From Comamonas terrigena NBRC 13299 (lineage in GTDB: Bacteria > Pseudomonadota > Gammaproteobacteria > Burkholderiales > Burkholderiaceae_C), in the NCBI RefSeq assembly GCF_006740045.1, contig NZ_AP019749.1, positions 825,001 through 889,000 of the forward strand: 64,000 nucleotides of DNA. The letters are read 5' to 3'. The position numbers and the translations under genes are program-made. Shown here piece after piece: positions 1-10,339 of this stretch. Each line of letters opens with the position of its first letter. Positions within the stretch are counted from its first letter, which is position 1. Under the pieces are notes generated by a model that saw only the letters and a program-made list of their open reading frames with translations, did no database searches and was not told the DNA's origin.

Positions 1-786
1 AAGATCACCATTGCCAAGGGCGGCGATGGCGGCTTCGGCAATCTGCGCTTCAAGAGCGCCATCAACCGCGCCCCGCGCCAGAAGACGCCGGGCTGGCCCG
101 GCGAGCGCCGCAACCTGAAGCTGGAGCTGAAGGTGCTGGCCGACGTGGGCCTGCTGGGCATGCCCAATGCGGGCAAGTCGACGTTCATTGCGGCCGTCTC
201 CAACGCCCGCCCCAAGATTGCCGATTACCCCTTCACCACTTTGCACCCCAACCTGGGTGTGGTGCGCGTGGGCCCGGAGCAGAGCTTTGTGATCGCCGAT
301 ATTCCCGGCCTGATCGAAGGTGCGTCCGAGGGCGCCGGCCTGGGGCATCTGTTCCTGCGCCACCTGCAGCGCACCCGCCTGCTGCTGCACGTGGTGGACA
401 TGGCCCCGTTCGACGAGGGCGTGGACCCTGTCGCCCAGGCCAAGGCCATTGTGGAAGAGCTGCGCAAGTACGATGAAGGCCTGCACAGCAAGCCACGCTG
501 GCTGGTGCTGAACAAGCTGGACATGGTGCCGGTCGAAGAGCGTGCGGCCCTGGTCAAGGACTTTGTCAAGCGCTTCAAGTGGAAGGGCCCGGTGTTCGAA
601 ATCTCGGCGCTGACCCGCGAAGGCTGCGAGCCGCTGATCAAGACCATCTACCAGCATGTGCGTGCGCAGCAGCTGGCCGAGCTGGCACCGGATCCCAAGG
701 ACATCGATCCCCGCTTCGCCGATGCCGATGACAGCGGACTCGATCTGAGCAACGACCCCCGTTTCGCCCCCCGCGATGCGGACTGA
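1..786 (+). CDS. obgE: GTPase ObgE/CgtA, 5' end outside the window
   Basis: Ribosome-associated GTPase acting in late 50S assembly and stress responses. The frame is open from base 1 with no start codon, so the gene begins upstream. The first residues are the end of the glycine-rich Obg fold ([11 protein letters not shown]). The G domain follows, with G1 GMPNAGKS coded from about 157, G3 DIPGLIEG near 295 and NKLD near 510. The visible part is 261 codons and ends soon after the G domain in an acidic tail. A hairpin with a T run lies 20 bp after the stop. Obg genes usually follow rplU-rpmA, which would be outside the window. Identity is secure; only the N-terminus is missing. Confidence 0.97.
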   Translation, partial: KITIAKGGDGGFGNLRFKSAINRAPRQKTPGWPGERRNLKLELKVLADVGLLGMPNAGKSTFIAAVSNARPKIADYPFTTLHPNLGVVRVGPEQSFVIADIPGLIEGASEGAGLGHLFLRHLQRTRLLLHVVDMAPFDEGVDPVAQAKAIVEELRKYDEGLHSKPRWLVLNKLDMVPVEERAALVKDFVKRFKWKGPVFEISALTREGCEPLIKTIYQHVRAQQLAELAPDPKDIDPRFADADDSGLDLSNDPRFAPRDAD

Positions 787-805
787 GCTGCACGGCTAGA
801 ACCAA

Positions 806-827
806 CAGCGCTCATGGGCGCTGTTTT
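806..827 (+). terminator. intrinsic terminator after obgE
   Basis: A 6-bp stem CAGCGC/GCGCTG with a 6-base loop is followed by TTTT. It lies 20 bp after the obgE stop, on the coding strand, and separates obgE from proB. Confidence 0.7.
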
Positions 828-893
828 GCTTTCCATTCAATCGCTGTTGGCGCGCCTGCAGAGTGCGCCAGGGCCCACAAACGCTGATATTTC

Positions 894-2033
894 ATGGCTT
901 CCAATGTGCTGCGCGATGCCCACCGCATCGTGGTCAAGGTCGGTTCCAGTCTGGTCACCAACGAGGGCCGCGGCCTCGACGAGGCGGCCATCGAAGAGTG
1001 GTCGCGCCAGCTGGCCAGCCTGGTGCATGGCGAGGACGGCAGCAAGCGCGAAGTCATCATGGTCTCCAGCGGCGCCGTGGCCGAAGGCATGAAGCGCCTG
1101 GGCTGGGCCACCCGTCCCAAGGAACTCCACGAGTTGCAGGCCGCTGCAGCGGTAGGCCAGATGGGCCTGGTGCAGATGTATGAAACCAAGCTGCGTGAGC
1201 AGAATGTGGGCAGTGCCCAGGTGCTGCTGACCCATGCGGACCTGGCCGACCGCGAGCGCTACCTGAACGCCCGCGTCACGCTGCTGACCTTGCTGCAGCT
1301 GGGCGTGGTGCCGGTGATCAACGAAAACGACACCGTCGTCAACGACGAAATCAAGTTCGGCGACAACGATACCCTGGGCGCCCTGGTGGCGAACCTGGTG
1401 GAAGCCGATGCGCTGGTGATCCTGACCGACCAGAAGGGCCTGTACACCGCCGATCCGCGCAGCAACCCCGATGCCCAGTTTGTGCACGAGGCCCAGGCCG
1501 GGGACCTGGCGCTGGAAGCCATGGCTGGCGGCGCAGGCTCCAGCATCGGCAAGGGCGGCATGCTGACCAAGATTCTCGCGGCCAAGCGGGCCGCCGGCTC
1601 GGGCGCGTCCACCGTGATTGCCTGGGGGCGCGAGCAGGATGTGCTGCTGCGCCTGACGCGCGGCGAAGCCATCGGCACGCTGCTGGTGGCGCCCACGCAC
1701 AAGAACCAGGCGCGCAAGCAGTGGATGATGGACCATCTGCAGCTGCGTGGTGCCGTGACGGTGGACGAAGGTGCGGCCCGCGTGCTGCGCGCCGAAGGCA
1801 AGAGCCTGCTGCCCATCGGCATGACGGCGGTGGAAGGGGATTTCTCGCGTGGTGAAGTGATTGCCGTGCGCGACCCGCAGGGCCAGGAGTTGGCCCGTGG
1901 CCTAGCCAACTACGCCAGCTCCGAAGCGCGGCTGCTGTGCCGCCATGCTTCCAGCGAGATCGAGCGCCTGCTGGGCTATACGGCCGAACCGGAAATGGTG
2001 CACCGCGACAACATGGTGCTGACGGCGCATTGA
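894..2033 (+). CDS. proB: Glutamate 5-kinase
   Basis: Phosphorylates L-glutamate to glutamyl-5-phosphate, the first step of cytosolic proline synthesis. The 379-residue protein has an N-terminal amino-acid kinase fold ([10 protein letters not shown] near residue 15, [32 protein letters not shown]) and a C-terminal PUA domain over about the last 100 residues. The length matches two-domain ProB proteins. The ATG at 894 has no good Shine-Dalgarno, but the first residues fit the family. A 6-bp hairpin (847-869, TGGCGC/GCGCCA) lies in the leader. No proA is adjacent. The gene runs convergently to rppH and shares a two-way terminator with it. Confidence 0.96.
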   Translation: MASNVLRDAHRIVVKVGSSLVTNEGRGLDEAAIEEWSRQLASLVHGEDGSKREVIMVSSGAVAEGMKRLGWATRPKELHELQAAAAVGQMGLVQMYETKLREQNVGSAQVLLTHADLADRERYLNARVTLLTLLQLGVVPVINENDTVVNDEIKFGDNDTLGALVANLVEADALVILTDQKGLYTADPRSNPDAQFVHEAQAGDLALEAMAGGAGSSIGKGGMLTKILAAKRAAGSGASTVIAWGREQDVLLRLTRGEAIGTLLVAPTHKNQARKQWMMDHLQLRGAVTVDEGAARVLRAEGKSLLPIGMTAVEGDFSRGEVIAVRDPQGQELARGLANYASSEARLLCRHASSEIERLLGYTAEPEMVHRDNMVLTAH

Positions 2034-2073
2034 AGCGCACCGGAGCGCGCTACAGGCCGTGCGGCGGCCATGC

Positions 2074-2102
2074 AAAAAGGAGTGGCATGCCACTCCTTTT
2101 TT
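2074..2102. terminator. two-way terminator between proB and rppH
   Basis: The perfect 18-base palindrome GGAGTGGCATGCCACTCC is flanked by five A's on the left and six T's on the right. Read from either strand it is a stem followed by a T run, so it can end both convergent genes. Confidence 0.85.
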
Positions 2103-2132
2103 GATGGGGATCAGACCGGCTGCGGATGCCGC

Positions 2133-2780
2133 TCAGGACTTGGGGGTCTGGGGATCCGGATCGAAACTGGCACCGGGGGGCAGTTCCAGCCCCGGGTTCA
2201 GCAGCAGGCCGGTGCGCTGCGGAGGAATCAGGGGATCGGGCTCACCGGCCAGCGGAGCGCCATCGCGTCCCCGCATGCCGCTGCGCAGATAGCGGTTGCG
2301 CTGTTCATGGCGGGGCAGAAAGCGGGCCAGTTCCGTCAGGGCCAGTTCGTACACCCCGCGTTTGAACTCCACCACCACATCCAGTGGCACCCAGTAATCG
2401 TTCCAGCGCCAGGCATCAAACTCGGGGTGGTCGGTGGCACGCAGGTTCAAATCCCAGTCGTGTCCGGTCAGCTGCAGCAAATACCAGATCTGCTTTTGCC
2501 CCTTGTAATGGCCCCGCGCGTCACGGCGTATGTAACGGTCTGGCACCTCGTAGCGCAACCAATCCCGGGTGCGGGCCACCACGCGAACGTGGTTGGGCTT
2601 CAGCCCCACTTCTTCATGCAGTTCCCTGAACATGGCCTGTTCGGGCGTTTCGCCCCGATCAATGCCGCCTTGTGGGAATTGCCAGCTGTGGGTGCGGATG
2701 CGTTTTCCCCAGAACACCTGGTTCTTGTGGTTGAGCAGGATGATGCCGACGTTCGGGCGAAATCCGTCCCGGTCAAGCAT
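2133..2780 (-). CDS. rppH: RNA pyrophosphohydrolase (Nudix)
   Basis: Nudix hydrolase that removes pyrophosphate from 5'-triphosphate RNA and so starts 5'-end-dependent mRNA decay. The 215-residue protein starts [17 protein letters not shown], typical of RppH. The Nudix box starts [14 protein letters not shown] and continues RELHEEVGL at about residues 38-60. WFYL-type RNA-binding surroundings (QIWYLLQL) follow, then a low-complexity proline-rich C-terminus. The reading frame stays open far upstream, but the ATG at 2780 is where family similarity starts. It is divergent from proS with 90 bp between the starts, an arrangement common in betaproteobacteria. Confidence 0.93.
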   Translation of the reverse strand: MLDRDGFRPNVGIILLNHKNQVFWGKRIRTHSWQFPQGGIDRGETPEQAMFRELHEEVGLKPNHVRVVARTRDWLRYEVPDRYIRRDARGHYKGQKQIWYLLQLTGHDWDLNLRATDHPEFDAWRWNDYWVPLDVVVEFKRGVYELALTELARFLPRHEQRNRYLRSGMRGRDGAPLAGEPDPLIPPQRTGLLLNPGLELPPGASFDPDPQTPKS

Positions 2781-2870
2781 AATCGAACCCCAATTTTGTC
2801 TATTGCGGCCATTATGCACGGTGCTCTGCACCCGGCAAGGTCGCCGACCCGATATTCCGTTTTCCTGCCC

Positions 2871-4616
2871 ATGAAAGCTTCCCAATTTCTCATCTCCACC
2901 CTGAAAGAAGCTCCGGCCGACGCCGAAGTGGTCAGCCACAAGCTCATGACGCGGGCTGGCATGATCAAAAAGCTGGGTGCAGGCATCTACAACTACATGC
3001 CCATGGGCCTGCGCGTGATCCGCAAGGTCGAAGCCATCGTGCGCGAGGAAATGAACCGCGCCGGTGCGATCGAGGTGACCATGCCCGTGGTCCAGCCTGC
3101 CGAGCTGTGGCAGGAGACCGGCCGTTTCGAGAAGATGGGCCCCGAGCTGCTGCGCATCAAGGACCGCCATGAGCGCGACTTCGTGATCCAGCCCACCTCC
3201 GAGGAAGTGGTGACCGACATCGCCCGCCAGGAGTTCAAGAGCTACAAGCAGCTGCCCAAGAACCTCTACCAGATCCAGACCAAGTTCCGCGACGAGCGCC
3301 GTCCGCGTTTTGGCTTGATGCGTGGCCGCGAGTTCATCATGAAGGACGCCTATTCCTTCGACAAGGACCGCGACACCGCCCAGATCAGCTACCAGACCAT
3401 GCGCGAAGCCTACAAGCGCATCTTCGACCGCTTTGGCCTGCAGTACCGCGCGGTGCGGGCAGACTCGGGCGCCATCGGTGGCGATCTGAGCGAAGAATTC
3501 CAGGTAATTGCCTCCACGGGTGAAGACGCCATCGTCTACTGCCCACAGAGCGACTACGCCGCCAATATTGAAAAGGCCGAAAGTCTGGCCCCCACCCAGG
3601 CCCGCCCTGCGGCTGGCCAGGCCATGGCCAAGGTGGCCACGCCCGGCAACAGCACCTGCGAATCCGTGGCCGCCCAGCTGGGCTTGCCGCTGGCGCAGAC
3701 CGTCAAGTCGCTGGTGCTGGCCACCGACGAACTGGACGACAAGGGCCTGATCGCCAAGACCCAGGTCTGGCTGCTGCTGCTGCGCGGCGACCATGAGATG
3801 AACGAGATCAAGGTCGGCAAGGTGGACGGTCTGGCCGGTTTCCGCTTTGCCTCGGTGCCCGAGATCGAAGACCACTTCGGCTGCAAGCCCGGCTACCTGG
3901 GCCCCATCAACCTGAAGAAGCCCGTGAACCTGGTGGTGGACCGCGATGTGGCCGTGATGGCTGACTGGGTCTGCGGTGCCAATGAGGAAGACTTCCACAT
4001 CACCGGCGTGAACTTCGGCCGTGATCTGCCCGAGCCCGCCCTGGTGGCGGACCTGCGCAATGTGGTAGCGGGCGATCCATCGCCTGATGGCGCCGGGGCA
4101 CTGGCGATCGAGCGCGGCATCGAGATCGGCCACGTGTTCTACCTGGGCACCAAGTACTCCCAGGCGATGAATGCGACCTTCCTGGGCGACAACGGCAAGC
4201 CCCAGCACTTTGAAATGGGCTGCTACGGCATTGGCGTGACCCGTCTGCCGGCCGCGGCCATCGAGCAGAACCACGACGAGCGCGGCATCATCTGGCCCGA
4301 CGCGATTGCACCCTTCACCGTGGTGGTCTGCCCCATCGGCATGGGCCGCAGCGAAGCCGTGAAAACCGCCGCCGAGCAGCTCTACAGCGAACTGCTGGCG
4401 CTGGGCGTGGACGTGATCCTGGACGACCGTGACGAGCGCCCCGGCGCCATGCTGGCCGACTGGGAACTGATCGGCGTGCCCCACCGCGTGGTGCTGGGTG
4501 ACCGCGGCCTGAAGGACGGCGTGGTCGAGTACCAGCACCGCCGCGATACCGAAGCCACCAAGATCGCTGCAGGCGATATCCTGTCGGACCTGAAGGCCCG
4601 TCTGGGCCTGAACTGA
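2871..4616 (+). CDS. proS: Prolyl-tRNA synthetase (bacterial type with editing insert)
   Basis: Charges tRNA-Pro in the cytosol. The 581-residue class II synthetase has motif 2 around residues 130-160 ([17 protein letters not shown]) and motif 3 near residue 450 ([20 protein letters not shown]). Between them is a YbaK-like insert at about 240-390 that hydrolyses Ala-tRNA-Pro. A C-terminal anticodon-binding domain contains [23 protein letters not shown]. The frame is open upstream to about 2070, but MKASQF at 2871 is the family start. Two hairpin terminators follow the stop. Length is normal for the bacterial form. Confidence 0.97.
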   Translation: MKASQFLISTLKEAPADAEVVSHKLMTRAGMIKKLGAGIYNYMPMGLRVIRKVEAIVREEMNRAGAIEVTMPVVQPAELWQETGRFEKMGPELLRIKDRHERDFVIQPTSEEVVTDIARQEFKSYKQLPKNLYQIQTKFRDERRPRFGLMRGREFIMKDAYSFDKDRDTAQISYQTMREAYKRIFDRFGLQYRAVRADSGAIGGDLSEEFQVIASTGEDAIVYCPQSDYAANIEKAESLAPTQARPAAGQAMAKVATPGNSTCESVAAQLGLPLAQTVKSLVLATDELDDKGLIAKTQVWLLLLRGDHEMNEIKVGKVDGLAGFRFASVPEIEDHFGCKPGYLGPINLKKPVNLVVDRDVAVMADWVCGANEEDFHITGVNFGRDLPEPALVADLRNVVAGDPSPDGAGALAIERGIEIGHVFYLGTKYSQAMNATFLGDNGKPQHFEMGCYGIGVTRLPAAAIEQNHDERGIIWPDAIAPFTVVVCPIGMGRSEAVKTAAEQLYSELLALGVDVILDDRDERPGAMLADWELIGVPHRVVLGDRGLKDGVVEYQHRRDTEATKIAAGDILSDLKARLGLN

Positions 4617-4642
4617 GCTCTCACGCCAGCGCGATGACCAAG

Positions 4643-4668
4643 AAGGCAGCCACGAGGCTGCCTTTTTT
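4643..4668 (+). terminator. intrinsic terminator after proS
   Basis: Stem GGCAGCC/GGCTGCC with a 4-base loop (ACGA) is followed by TTTTTT, 29 bp after the proS stop. Confidence 0.85.
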
Positions 4669-4738
4669 CATTGTGGGGCAGGCAGCGGCTGTCCGAAGCG
4701 GGAGCTTGTCCTCTGTGCTCAGGGGCTGCAAGCGCCAT

Positions 4739-4767
4739 AAAAAAGACTGCCCCGGCAGTCTTTTTTT
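4739..4767. terminator. two-way terminator between proS and the CBS-domain gene
   Basis: Stem GACTGCC/GGCAGTC with a 2-base loop, six A's before and seven T's after. It can work from both sides and separates proS from the leftward gene ending at 4790. Confidence 0.85.
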
Positions 4768-4789
4768 GCGGGGCACGCAGGCCAGGGGC

Positions 4790-6223
4790 TCAGGGCACGC
4801 TGGGGGTCGGGTTTTCGCGCCCGGCCGCCGGCTGCTGTGGCGACTGGAGGGGGGGATGCGCCACGCCGGTGTGCAGCGGCGGGGGCAGCTCGGGCGCTGG
4901 CGGGGTGGGGGGCAACGGGGTCTTGCCGTCGTCCGACAGGCGCGAGACCAGCACCTGGTCGATGCGGTAGCTGTCCACATCGATCACCTCGAACTTGTAG
5001 CCCCCCCAGTTCACGCTGTCGGTGCGGCGCGGTACGCGGCGCAGCATCACCATCAGAAAGCCGGCCAGGGTCTCGTACTCTTCTTCGTGGGGCATCTCTT
5101 CCAGGTTCAGCGCCCGCAGCACATCGTCGATGGGTGTGACCCCGTCGATCAGCCAGGAGTGTGCGTCGCGGCGCACGATCTGCTGTTCGTCGTCATCGGG
5201 GGTTACCAGGTCGCCCATGACCGTGCTCATCACGTCGTTCAGCGTGACCACACCCACCACCAGGCTGTACTCGTTCAGGATGATGGCAAAGTCTTCGTGC
5301 ACCTGCTGGAACTGGTCCAGCACCTCGGCCAGTGTCAGCCGGTCCGGCACGATCAGTGCCTTGTGCACCAGGGGACTGCCGTCCTTGAGCGAGATGGGCT
5401 GGTTGTTCAGCGCGCGCTGAAACAGGTCCTTGGCATCCACATATCCCACCACATGGTCGATATCGCCATCGCATACCGGGTAGGTGGAGTAGGGCTCCTC
5501 GGCAATGCGGGCGCGGATCACCGGGTCTGGGTCGTCGCGCAGAAAGTAGGCGATGCGGTCGCGCTGCGTCATGGCCGACGACACGGTGCGCGAATCCAGC
5601 TCGAACACATTGGCGATGACCTGCTGCTCGCGCCGGGCCAGTACGCCGGCTCGGGCACCGGCTTCGGTCATGGCCAGAATGTCGTCCGAGGTGATTTTTT
5701 CGTCGCGCTTGTCCGGCAGGCCAAACAGCCGGAACAGCGCATCGGTGATGCGGCTGTAGAACCAGACGATGGGCTTGAACAGGGTGATGCACAGCTGCAT
5801 GGGGCGCAGCACGCGCACCAGCAGGTATTCCGGCTCGGTCATGCTCAGGCGCCGTGGCAGCAGGTCGGCGAACAGAATGAACAGCGAGGTGATGACGAAG
5901 AAGGACAGCACCGAGCCCGCGCTGTGCGCCGAACCCGCCGGCAGCCACCAGGCCAGCAGCTCGGCAAAGCCGGCGCTGAACGTGCCTTCCCCCACGATAC
6001 CGCCCAGGATGGCGATGGCGTTCTGACCCACCTGCACCACGGTGAAGTAGTCACCGGGCTGCTCCTGCATCTTCATCGCCTTTTCTGCGCGGGGGTCGCC
6101 TTCGTCGGCCATCTGGCGCAGGCGCAGACGGCGGGAAGCGGCCAGGGAAATTTCGGCCACCGCCACGAAGGCACTGGCGGCAATCAGCAGGGCAATGATG
6201 AGCAGGCTTTGGGTCAAGGTCAT
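4790..6223 (-). CDS. CNNM/HlyC-like membrane protein with CBS domains
   Basis: Member of the CNNM/CorB, 'hemolysin C-like' family (YtfL/YfjD type), thought to function in divalent cation or polyamine export at the inner membrane. In the 477-residue protein an N-terminal DUF21 transmembrane domain (about 1-190) has hydrophobic segments at 5-25, about 65-85 and 100-125. Paired CBS domains lie at about 205-330 (TQRDRIAYFL, NEYSLVVGVVTLNDVMSTVMGDL). A CorC/HlyC C-terminal domain spans about 345-430 (YETLAGFLMVMLRRVPR). The last 40 residues are a proline-rich tail of unknown role. It is transcribed alone; the exact substrate cannot be read from sequence. Confidence 0.88.
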   Translation of the reverse strand: MTLTQSLLIIALLIAASAFVAVAEISLAASRRLRLRQMADEGDPRAEKAMKMQEQPGDYFTVVQVGQNAIAILGGIVGEGTFSAGFAELLAWWLPAGSAHSAGSVLSFFVITSLFILFADLLPRRLSMTEPEYLLVRVLRPMQLCITLFKPIVWFYSRITDALFRLFGLPDKRDEKITSDDILAMTEAGARAGVLARREQQVIANVFELDSRTVSSAMTQRDRIAYFLRDDPDPVIRARIAEEPYSTYPVCDGDIDHVVGYVDAKDLFQRALNNQPISLKDGSPLVHKALIVPDRLTLAEVLDQFQQVHEDFAIILNEYSLVVGVVTLNDVMSTVMGDLVTPDDDEQQIVRRDAHSWLIDGVTPIDDVLRALNLEEMPHEEEYETLAGFLMVMLRRVPRRTDSVNWGGYKFEVIDVDSYRIDQVLVSRLSDDGKTPLPPTPPAPELPPPLHTGVAHPPLQSPQQPAAGRENPTPSVP

Positions 6224-6326
6224 AGGTCAGTGGGGTGGCTGGTGACTGCCTAGCGTCACCATTGTGCATGCCTCCTTCGCATGCAGGCAAAGGGGATTCC
6301 GTGCCGCTGCCCTGCGGCCGGAAACG

Positions 6327-6350
6327 AAAAACCGCCCAGGAGGGCGGTTT
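6327..6350 (-). terminator. intrinsic terminator after grxD
   Basis: On the minus strand the stem ACCGCCC/GGGCGGT (loop of 4) is followed by a T run (AAAA on the plus strand at 6327-6330). It lies about 80 bp beyond the grxD stop and closes the hemA-prfA-prmC-grxD group. Confidence 0.75.
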
Positions 6351-6430
6351 CGGACAAAGCAGGGGCCATGCCAGCCAGACTGGTCATCGGGGTCGGCATT
6401 GGTCCCAGCAGGTGCATGGTGTGCGCGGCT

Positions 6431-6754
6431 TCAGGCCTGGCCGTCCAGCAGTTGCTTGAGCTCACCGGACTCGTACATCTCCATCATGATGTCCGAACCG
6501 CCGATGAATTCACCCTTCACATACAGCTGGGGGATGGTGGGCCAGTTGCTGTAGTCCTTGATGCCCTGGCGGATTTCCTGGTCTTCCAGCACGTTCACGG
6601 TGGAAATCGCCTTGGGCTCCACGCCGCAGGCCTTCAGGATCTGAATGGCACGGCCGGAGAAGCCGCACATGGGGAAGCTCGCGCTGCCCTTCATGAACAG
6701 CAGGATGTCGTTGTTCTTGACCAGTTGGTCGATGCGTTGTTGAACGTCGCTCAT
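6431..6754 (-). CDS. grxD: Monothiol glutaredoxin (Grx4/GrxD type)
   Basis: Cytosolic CGFS glutaredoxin that carries a [2Fe-2S] cluster with glutathione and takes part in iron-sulfur trafficking. The 107-residue protein has LFMKGSASFPMCGFSGRA (active-site CGFS near residue 31), WPTIPQLYVKGEFIGG (the TIP motif) and GSDIMMEMYESGEL. The ATG at 6754 is preferred over an open extension 11 codons longer because an AAGGAGC Shine-Dalgarno lies just upstream of it. It is the last gene of the hemA-prfA-prmC-grxD set and has its own terminator. Confidence 0.95.
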   Translation of the reverse strand: MSDVQQRIDQLVKNNDILLFMKGSASFPMCGFSGRAIQILKACGVEPKAISTVNVLEDQEIRQGIKDYSNWPTIPQLYVKGEFIGGSDIMMEMYESGELKQLLDGQA

Positions 6755-6809
6755 GGGGTGCTCCTTGTAGGGGATCTGCAGGCGCATTGCTCTGCAGCAT
6801 TGCCGCTGA

Positions 6810-7667
6810 TTATTTCACTGTCTGGCCATCGCCGGGTGCGCACGGTATTTGCCCGCCCGTGCAACGGGCAATCCCGGCCAGATCCTGGCGGCTGTGCACC
6901 AGGGTGAATCCGGCGGTTTTCAGCAGTTGCTGCACAGCCTCCGACTGGTCCCAGCCGTGCTCAATCAGCAGCCAGCCGCCGGGCACCAGGTGGGCCGGGG
7001 CCTGGGCGCAGATGGCACGGATGTCATCCAGCCCGTCGGCACCACTGGTCAGGGCCTGGCGTGGCTCGTGCTGCAGCGCGGGCATGTGGGGGTCGTCCTC
7101 GCGGATATAGGGCGGGTTGGTGACGATGGCATCAAACCGGCCTTCCACCTGCTCCAGCCATGACGAATGCAGCACACGCACCGGCAGCTTCAGCTGCGCG
7201 GCATTGGCGCGTGCCACGGCCAGGGCATCTTGGCTGTAGTCCACCGCGGTGACCTGGGCGTCGGGGCGCTGGTGCTGAATGGCCAGCGCGATGGCGCCGC
7301 TGCCTGTACCCAGGTCCGCCACTTGCGGGGCGGACAGCGGTTGCAGCACTTCCAGGGCCCATTCCACCAGGGTTTCGGTGTCGGGGCGGGGGTCCAGCAC
7401 GCGGGCATCCACCTGCAGCGGCAGGCCGAAAAATTCCTTGCGGCCGGTCAGATAGGCCACGGGCTCGCCGTTCAGGCGGCGTGCCAGCAACTGTTCCCAC
7501 AGGGCAGCCTGCGCCGGGGACAGGATGTCGTCGTCGTGCGCCAGCAACCAGGCGCGACCGGCATCCGGCCGGCCCACACAGTGCAGCAACAGCAGTTGCG
7601 CATCGATGCGGGCCAGACCGCGCTGGGCCGCGTGCTGCAGGGCCTGGGCCAGGGTGGGGGCGTTCAT
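6810..7667 (-). CDS. prmC: Release factor glutamine methyltransferase
   Basis: Methylates the glutamine of the GGQ motif in release factors, using S-adenosylmethionine. The 285-residue protein has a helical N-terminal substrate domain (about 1-80) and a Rossmann methyltransferase domain with VADLGTGSGAIALA near residue 120 and catalytic VTNPPYI near residue 190. The ATG at 7667 is the first methionine that fits the family. It lies about 100 bp downstream of prfA, whose product is its substrate. This prfA-prmC pairing is widespread and supports both assignments. Confidence 0.95.
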   Translation of the reverse strand: MNAPTLAQALQHAAQRGLARIDAQLLLLHCVGRPDAGRAWLLAHDDDILSPAQAALWEQLLARRLNGEPVAYLTGRKEFFGLPLQVDARVLDPRPDTETLVEWALEVLQPLSAPQVADLGTGSGAIALAIQHQRPDAQVTAVDYSQDALAVARANAAQLKLPVRVLHSSWLEQVEGRFDAIVTNPPYIREDDPHMPALQHEPRQALTSGADGLDDIRAICAQAPAHLVPGGWLLIEHGWDQSEAVQQLLKTAGFTLVHSRQDLAGIARCTGGQIPCAPGDGQTVK

Positions 7668-7768
7668 GGTGGTGACAGTCTGTCCGGTTGCGGGGCCCGG
7701 TGGCGGGCGGAAACGTTGGGGGACGTGGCGAAGCGCACGCACCGCGTGTGCCTGCAGAGGTCCAGGCG

Positions 7769-8851
7769 TCAGCCGTTGACTTCCAGCTCGGCCAGCAGCT
7801 CCGCCTCGCGGGCATGCTGCAGCGCGTCCAGCACGTCGCCCAGATCGCCTTCCATCACTGCCAGCAGCTTGTACAGCGTCAGGTTGATGCGGTGGTCCGT
7901 CAGGCGGCCCTGGGGAAAGTTGTAGGTCCGGATACGGTCCGAGCGGTCGCCCGAGCCGATCAGGCCCTTGCGCAGCGCGGCCTCCTTGGCGGCACGCTCG
8001 CTGCGCTTCTTTTCCTGGATGCGCGCCTGCAGCACTTGCAGGGCCTTGGCCTTGTTGCTGTGCTGGCTGCGGCCGTCCTGGCATTCGGCCACGATGCCGG
8101 TGGGCAAGTGCACCACGCGCACGGCCGAATCGGTCTTGTTGATGTGCTGGCCGCCGGCGCCGCTGGCGCGGAAGGTGTCGATGCGCAGATCGGCCGGGTT
8201 CAGGGTGATGGCCTGGTGCTCGTCCGGCTCCGGCATCACGGCCACGGTGCAGGCGCTGGTGTGGATGCGGCCCTGGGTTTCGGTGGCGGGCACGCGCTGC
8301 ACGCGGTGACCGCCGGATTCAAAGCGCAGACGGCCGTAGACGTTGTCGCCGTCCACGCGCAGCACCACTTCCTTGTAGCCGCCGATTTCGTTCTCGTTGG
8401 CGCTCATCACTTCCACCTTCCAGCCCACATTGGTGGCATGGCGGGTGTACATGCGGGCCAGGTCGCCGGCAAACAGCGCGGATTCGTCGCCGCCGGTGCC
8501 GGCGCGGATTTCCACAAACGCAGGGCGGGCGTCGTCCGGGTCCTTGGGCAGCAGCAGGCGCTGCAGTTCGTCCTCCAGCTGCAACAGCGCGGCTTCGCCG
8601 GCGCTGATTTCGTCCTGTGCCATCTCGGCCATGTCGGGGTCTGCCAGCATCTCGCGTGCGGCGGCGATGTCGGCCTCGGTCTGCAGGTAGCGCTGGTAGC
8701 GGCCGGCCACGGCCGTCACGTCGGCGTGTTCGCGCGAGATGCTGCGGTACTTCTGCATGTCGCCCATGATGTCTTCACGGGAAAGCAGAAAGTCCAGTTC
8801 TTCCAGGCGCTGGGCAAAGCGCTCCAGCTGGTTGCGCAAAAAAGGCTTCAT
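7769..8851 (-). CDS. prfA: Peptide chain release factor 1
   Basis: Reads UAA and UAG stop codons and triggers peptide release on the ribosome. At 360 residues it has the usual RF1 length. It carries the GGQ motif ([15 protein letters not shown]) with the glutamine at residue 235, the site PrmC modifies. The N-terminus [20 protein letters not shown] and the domain containing [19 protein letters not shown] residues ([15 protein letters not shown]) match RF1. It lies between hemA and prmC on the same strand with a 123-bp gap after hemA, the common hemA-prfA-prmC order. Confidence 0.97.
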   Translation of the reverse strand: MKPFLRNQLERFAQRLEELDFLLSREDIMGDMQKYRSISREHADVTAVAGRYQRYLQTEADIAAAREMLADPDMAEMAQDEISAGEAALLQLEDELQRLLLPKDPDDARPAFVEIRAGTGGDESALFAGDLARMYTRHATNVGWKVEVMSANENEIGGYKEVVLRVDGDNVYGRLRFESGGHRVQRVPATETQGRIHTSACTVAVMPEPDEHQAITLNPADLRIDTFRASGAGGQHINKTDSAVRVVHLPTGIVAECQDGRSQHSNKAKALQVLQARIQEKKRSERAAKEAALRKGLIGSGDRSDRIRTYNFPQGRLTDHRINLTLYKLLAVMEGDLGDVLDALQHAREAELLAELEVNG

Positions 8852-8974
8852 GGCGGGGCAGGGTGCGGATGGGTGCTATCCGAAGGATAGCTGCTCACGC
8901 AGATGGATTTGGCGTGAGAGGGCGATCTGGCTGCAGCACGCCGAGCGCGGTCACAGCCTGGCAGGGGGTCTGCG

Positions 8975-10267
8975 CTAACGGTCGCTGCGGCGGGCGCGCA
9001 GGAACAGGCGGGAGACGGTGGCGGCGGTCTGGGCGCGCTCTTCCGCATCGCCCTGGTGCAGGGCTGCCATGGTGCCGTGCATCATCTTCTGGGTCAGGCC
9101 GCGGGACAGGGCTTCGAGCACGGTGTCCATGTCTTCCCCCTTGGCCAGGAGCTTTCTGGCACGGGCGATTTCCAGGGCGCGCCATTCGTCGGCCTGGGCG
9201 TTGATCTGCTGGATCAACGGCACCACACCGCCCAGGGAACGCTGGTCCATCCACTGCACGAAATTCAGCACGCCGGCATCGATGATGGCTTCGGCCTGGG
9301 CCACAGTGGCCTGGCGGCTGGCCTGGGCGGTCTTCACCACGCTGGCCAGGTCGTCGACGGTGTACAGGTACACGTCGCGCAGGTCCTTGATTTCGGGCTC
9401 GATGTCGCGTGGCACGGCCAGGTCGACCATGAAGATCGGGCGGTGCTTGCGTTTCTTCAGCGCACGTTCCACGGCGCCCAGGCCGATGATCGGCAGGCTG
9501 GAGGCGGTGCAGCTGATGATGGCGTCGTATTCGTGCAGGTGGTCAGGAATGTCGGCCAGGCGCATCACGCTGGCGCCCAGGCGGCACGCCAGCTTTTCGC
9601 CGCGCTCCAGGGTGCGGTTGGCGATGGTGATCTGCTGCGGGTTGCGCGCCGCAAAGTGGGTGCTGGCCAGCTCGATCATCTCGCCCGCGCCCACGAACAG
9701 GATGCGGATCTTGGAGAGGTCTTCAAACAGCTGGCCGGCCAGGCGCACGGCGGCGGCGGCCATCGAAATGCTGTGCTCGCCGATTTCGGTGGAGCTGCGC
9801 ACTTCCTTGGCCACGGCAAAGCTGCGCTGGAACAGCTGGTTCAGGGTGGTGCCCAGGGCGCCCGCATCTTCGGCGGCGCGCACGGCGTTCTTCATCTGGC
9901 CCAGGATCTGGGTTTCACCCAGCACCATGGAATCCAGACCCGAGGCCACACGGAAGGCATGGCGTGCGACCGAGCCGCTTTCCAGCAGATAGGAATGCTG
10001 GCGCAGCACGTCGGGGGTGACACCGCCGGACTGGGCCAGCCAGCCCAGCGTGTGGTCCAGCGCGGGGGCGTCGGCGGCGCAGTAGATCTCGGTGCGGTTG
10101 CAGGTGGAGATGATGGCCGTTTCCACCTCGGGGTGGCGGGTGGCACTGGTCAGCGACTGGCGCAGACCGGTCAATGTCGGTGCAATCTGGTCGAGTGCGA
10201 ACGCAAACCGGCCCCGTAGATCCAACGGTGCCGTGTGATGGTTGATGCCGAGAGCCCAGACTGCCAT
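8975..10267 (-). CDS. hemA: Glutamyl-tRNA reductase
   Basis: Reduces glutamyl-tRNA to glutamate-1-semialdehyde with NADPH, the committed step of C5-pathway tetrapyrrole synthesis. In the 430-residue protein STCNRTEIY carries the catalytic cysteine (Cys56). [10 protein letters not shown] and the NADPH-binding [10 protein letters not shown] follow, and a C-terminal dimerisation helix ends in a basic tail. [21 protein letters not shown] is a typical start. No Shine-Dalgarno is visible before the ATG, and a TATAAT box lies only 8 bp upstream, so the message may have almost no leader. It is divergent from a small membrane protein gene. Confidence 0.97.
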   Translation of the reverse strand: MAVWALGINHHTAPLDLRGRFAFALDQIAPTLTGLRQSLTSATRHPEVETAIISTCNRTEIYCAADAPALDHTLGWLAQSGGVTPDVLRQHSYLLESGSVARHAFRVASGLDSMVLGETQILGQMKNAVRAAEDAGALGTTLNQLFQRSFAVAKEVRSSTEIGEHSISMAAAAVRLAGQLFEDLSKIRILFVGAGEMIELASTHFAARNPQQITIANRTLERGEKLACRLGASVMRLADIPDHLHEYDAIISCTASSLPIIGLGAVERALKKRKHRPIFMVDLAVPRDIEPEIKDLRDVYLYTVDDLASVVKTAQASRQATVAQAEAIIDAGVLNFVQWMDQRSLGGVVPLIQQINAQADEWRALEIARARKLLAKGEDMDTVLEALSRGLTQKMMHGTMAALHQGDAEERAQTAATVSRLFLRARRSDR

Positions 10268-10275
10268 AGACCATG

Positions 10276-10281
10276 ATTATA
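10276..10281 (-). promoter_or_regulatory. candidate -10 box for hemA
   Basis: Perfect TATAAT on the minus strand, 8 bp before the hemA ATG. No convincing -35 hexamer is found 16-18 bp upstream. If used, transcription would start within a few bases of the start codon. Confidence 0.4.
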
Positions 10282-10339
10282 AAATTCAGCGGCCTTTTGC
10301 GTTGACCCACAACGCAAAGACTTGATCTGTGTCATTTTC

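Noticed and set aside
2070..2870. Longer ProS start about 267 codons upstream
   Set aside because: That stretch is antisense to rppH and shows no synthetase likeness; MKASQF at 2871 is the family start.
4634..6253. Long plus-strand frame opposite the CBS-domain membrane protein
   Set aside because: His/Gln/Gly-rich translation with no family likeness; the minus-strand protein has DUF21, CBS and CorC domains.
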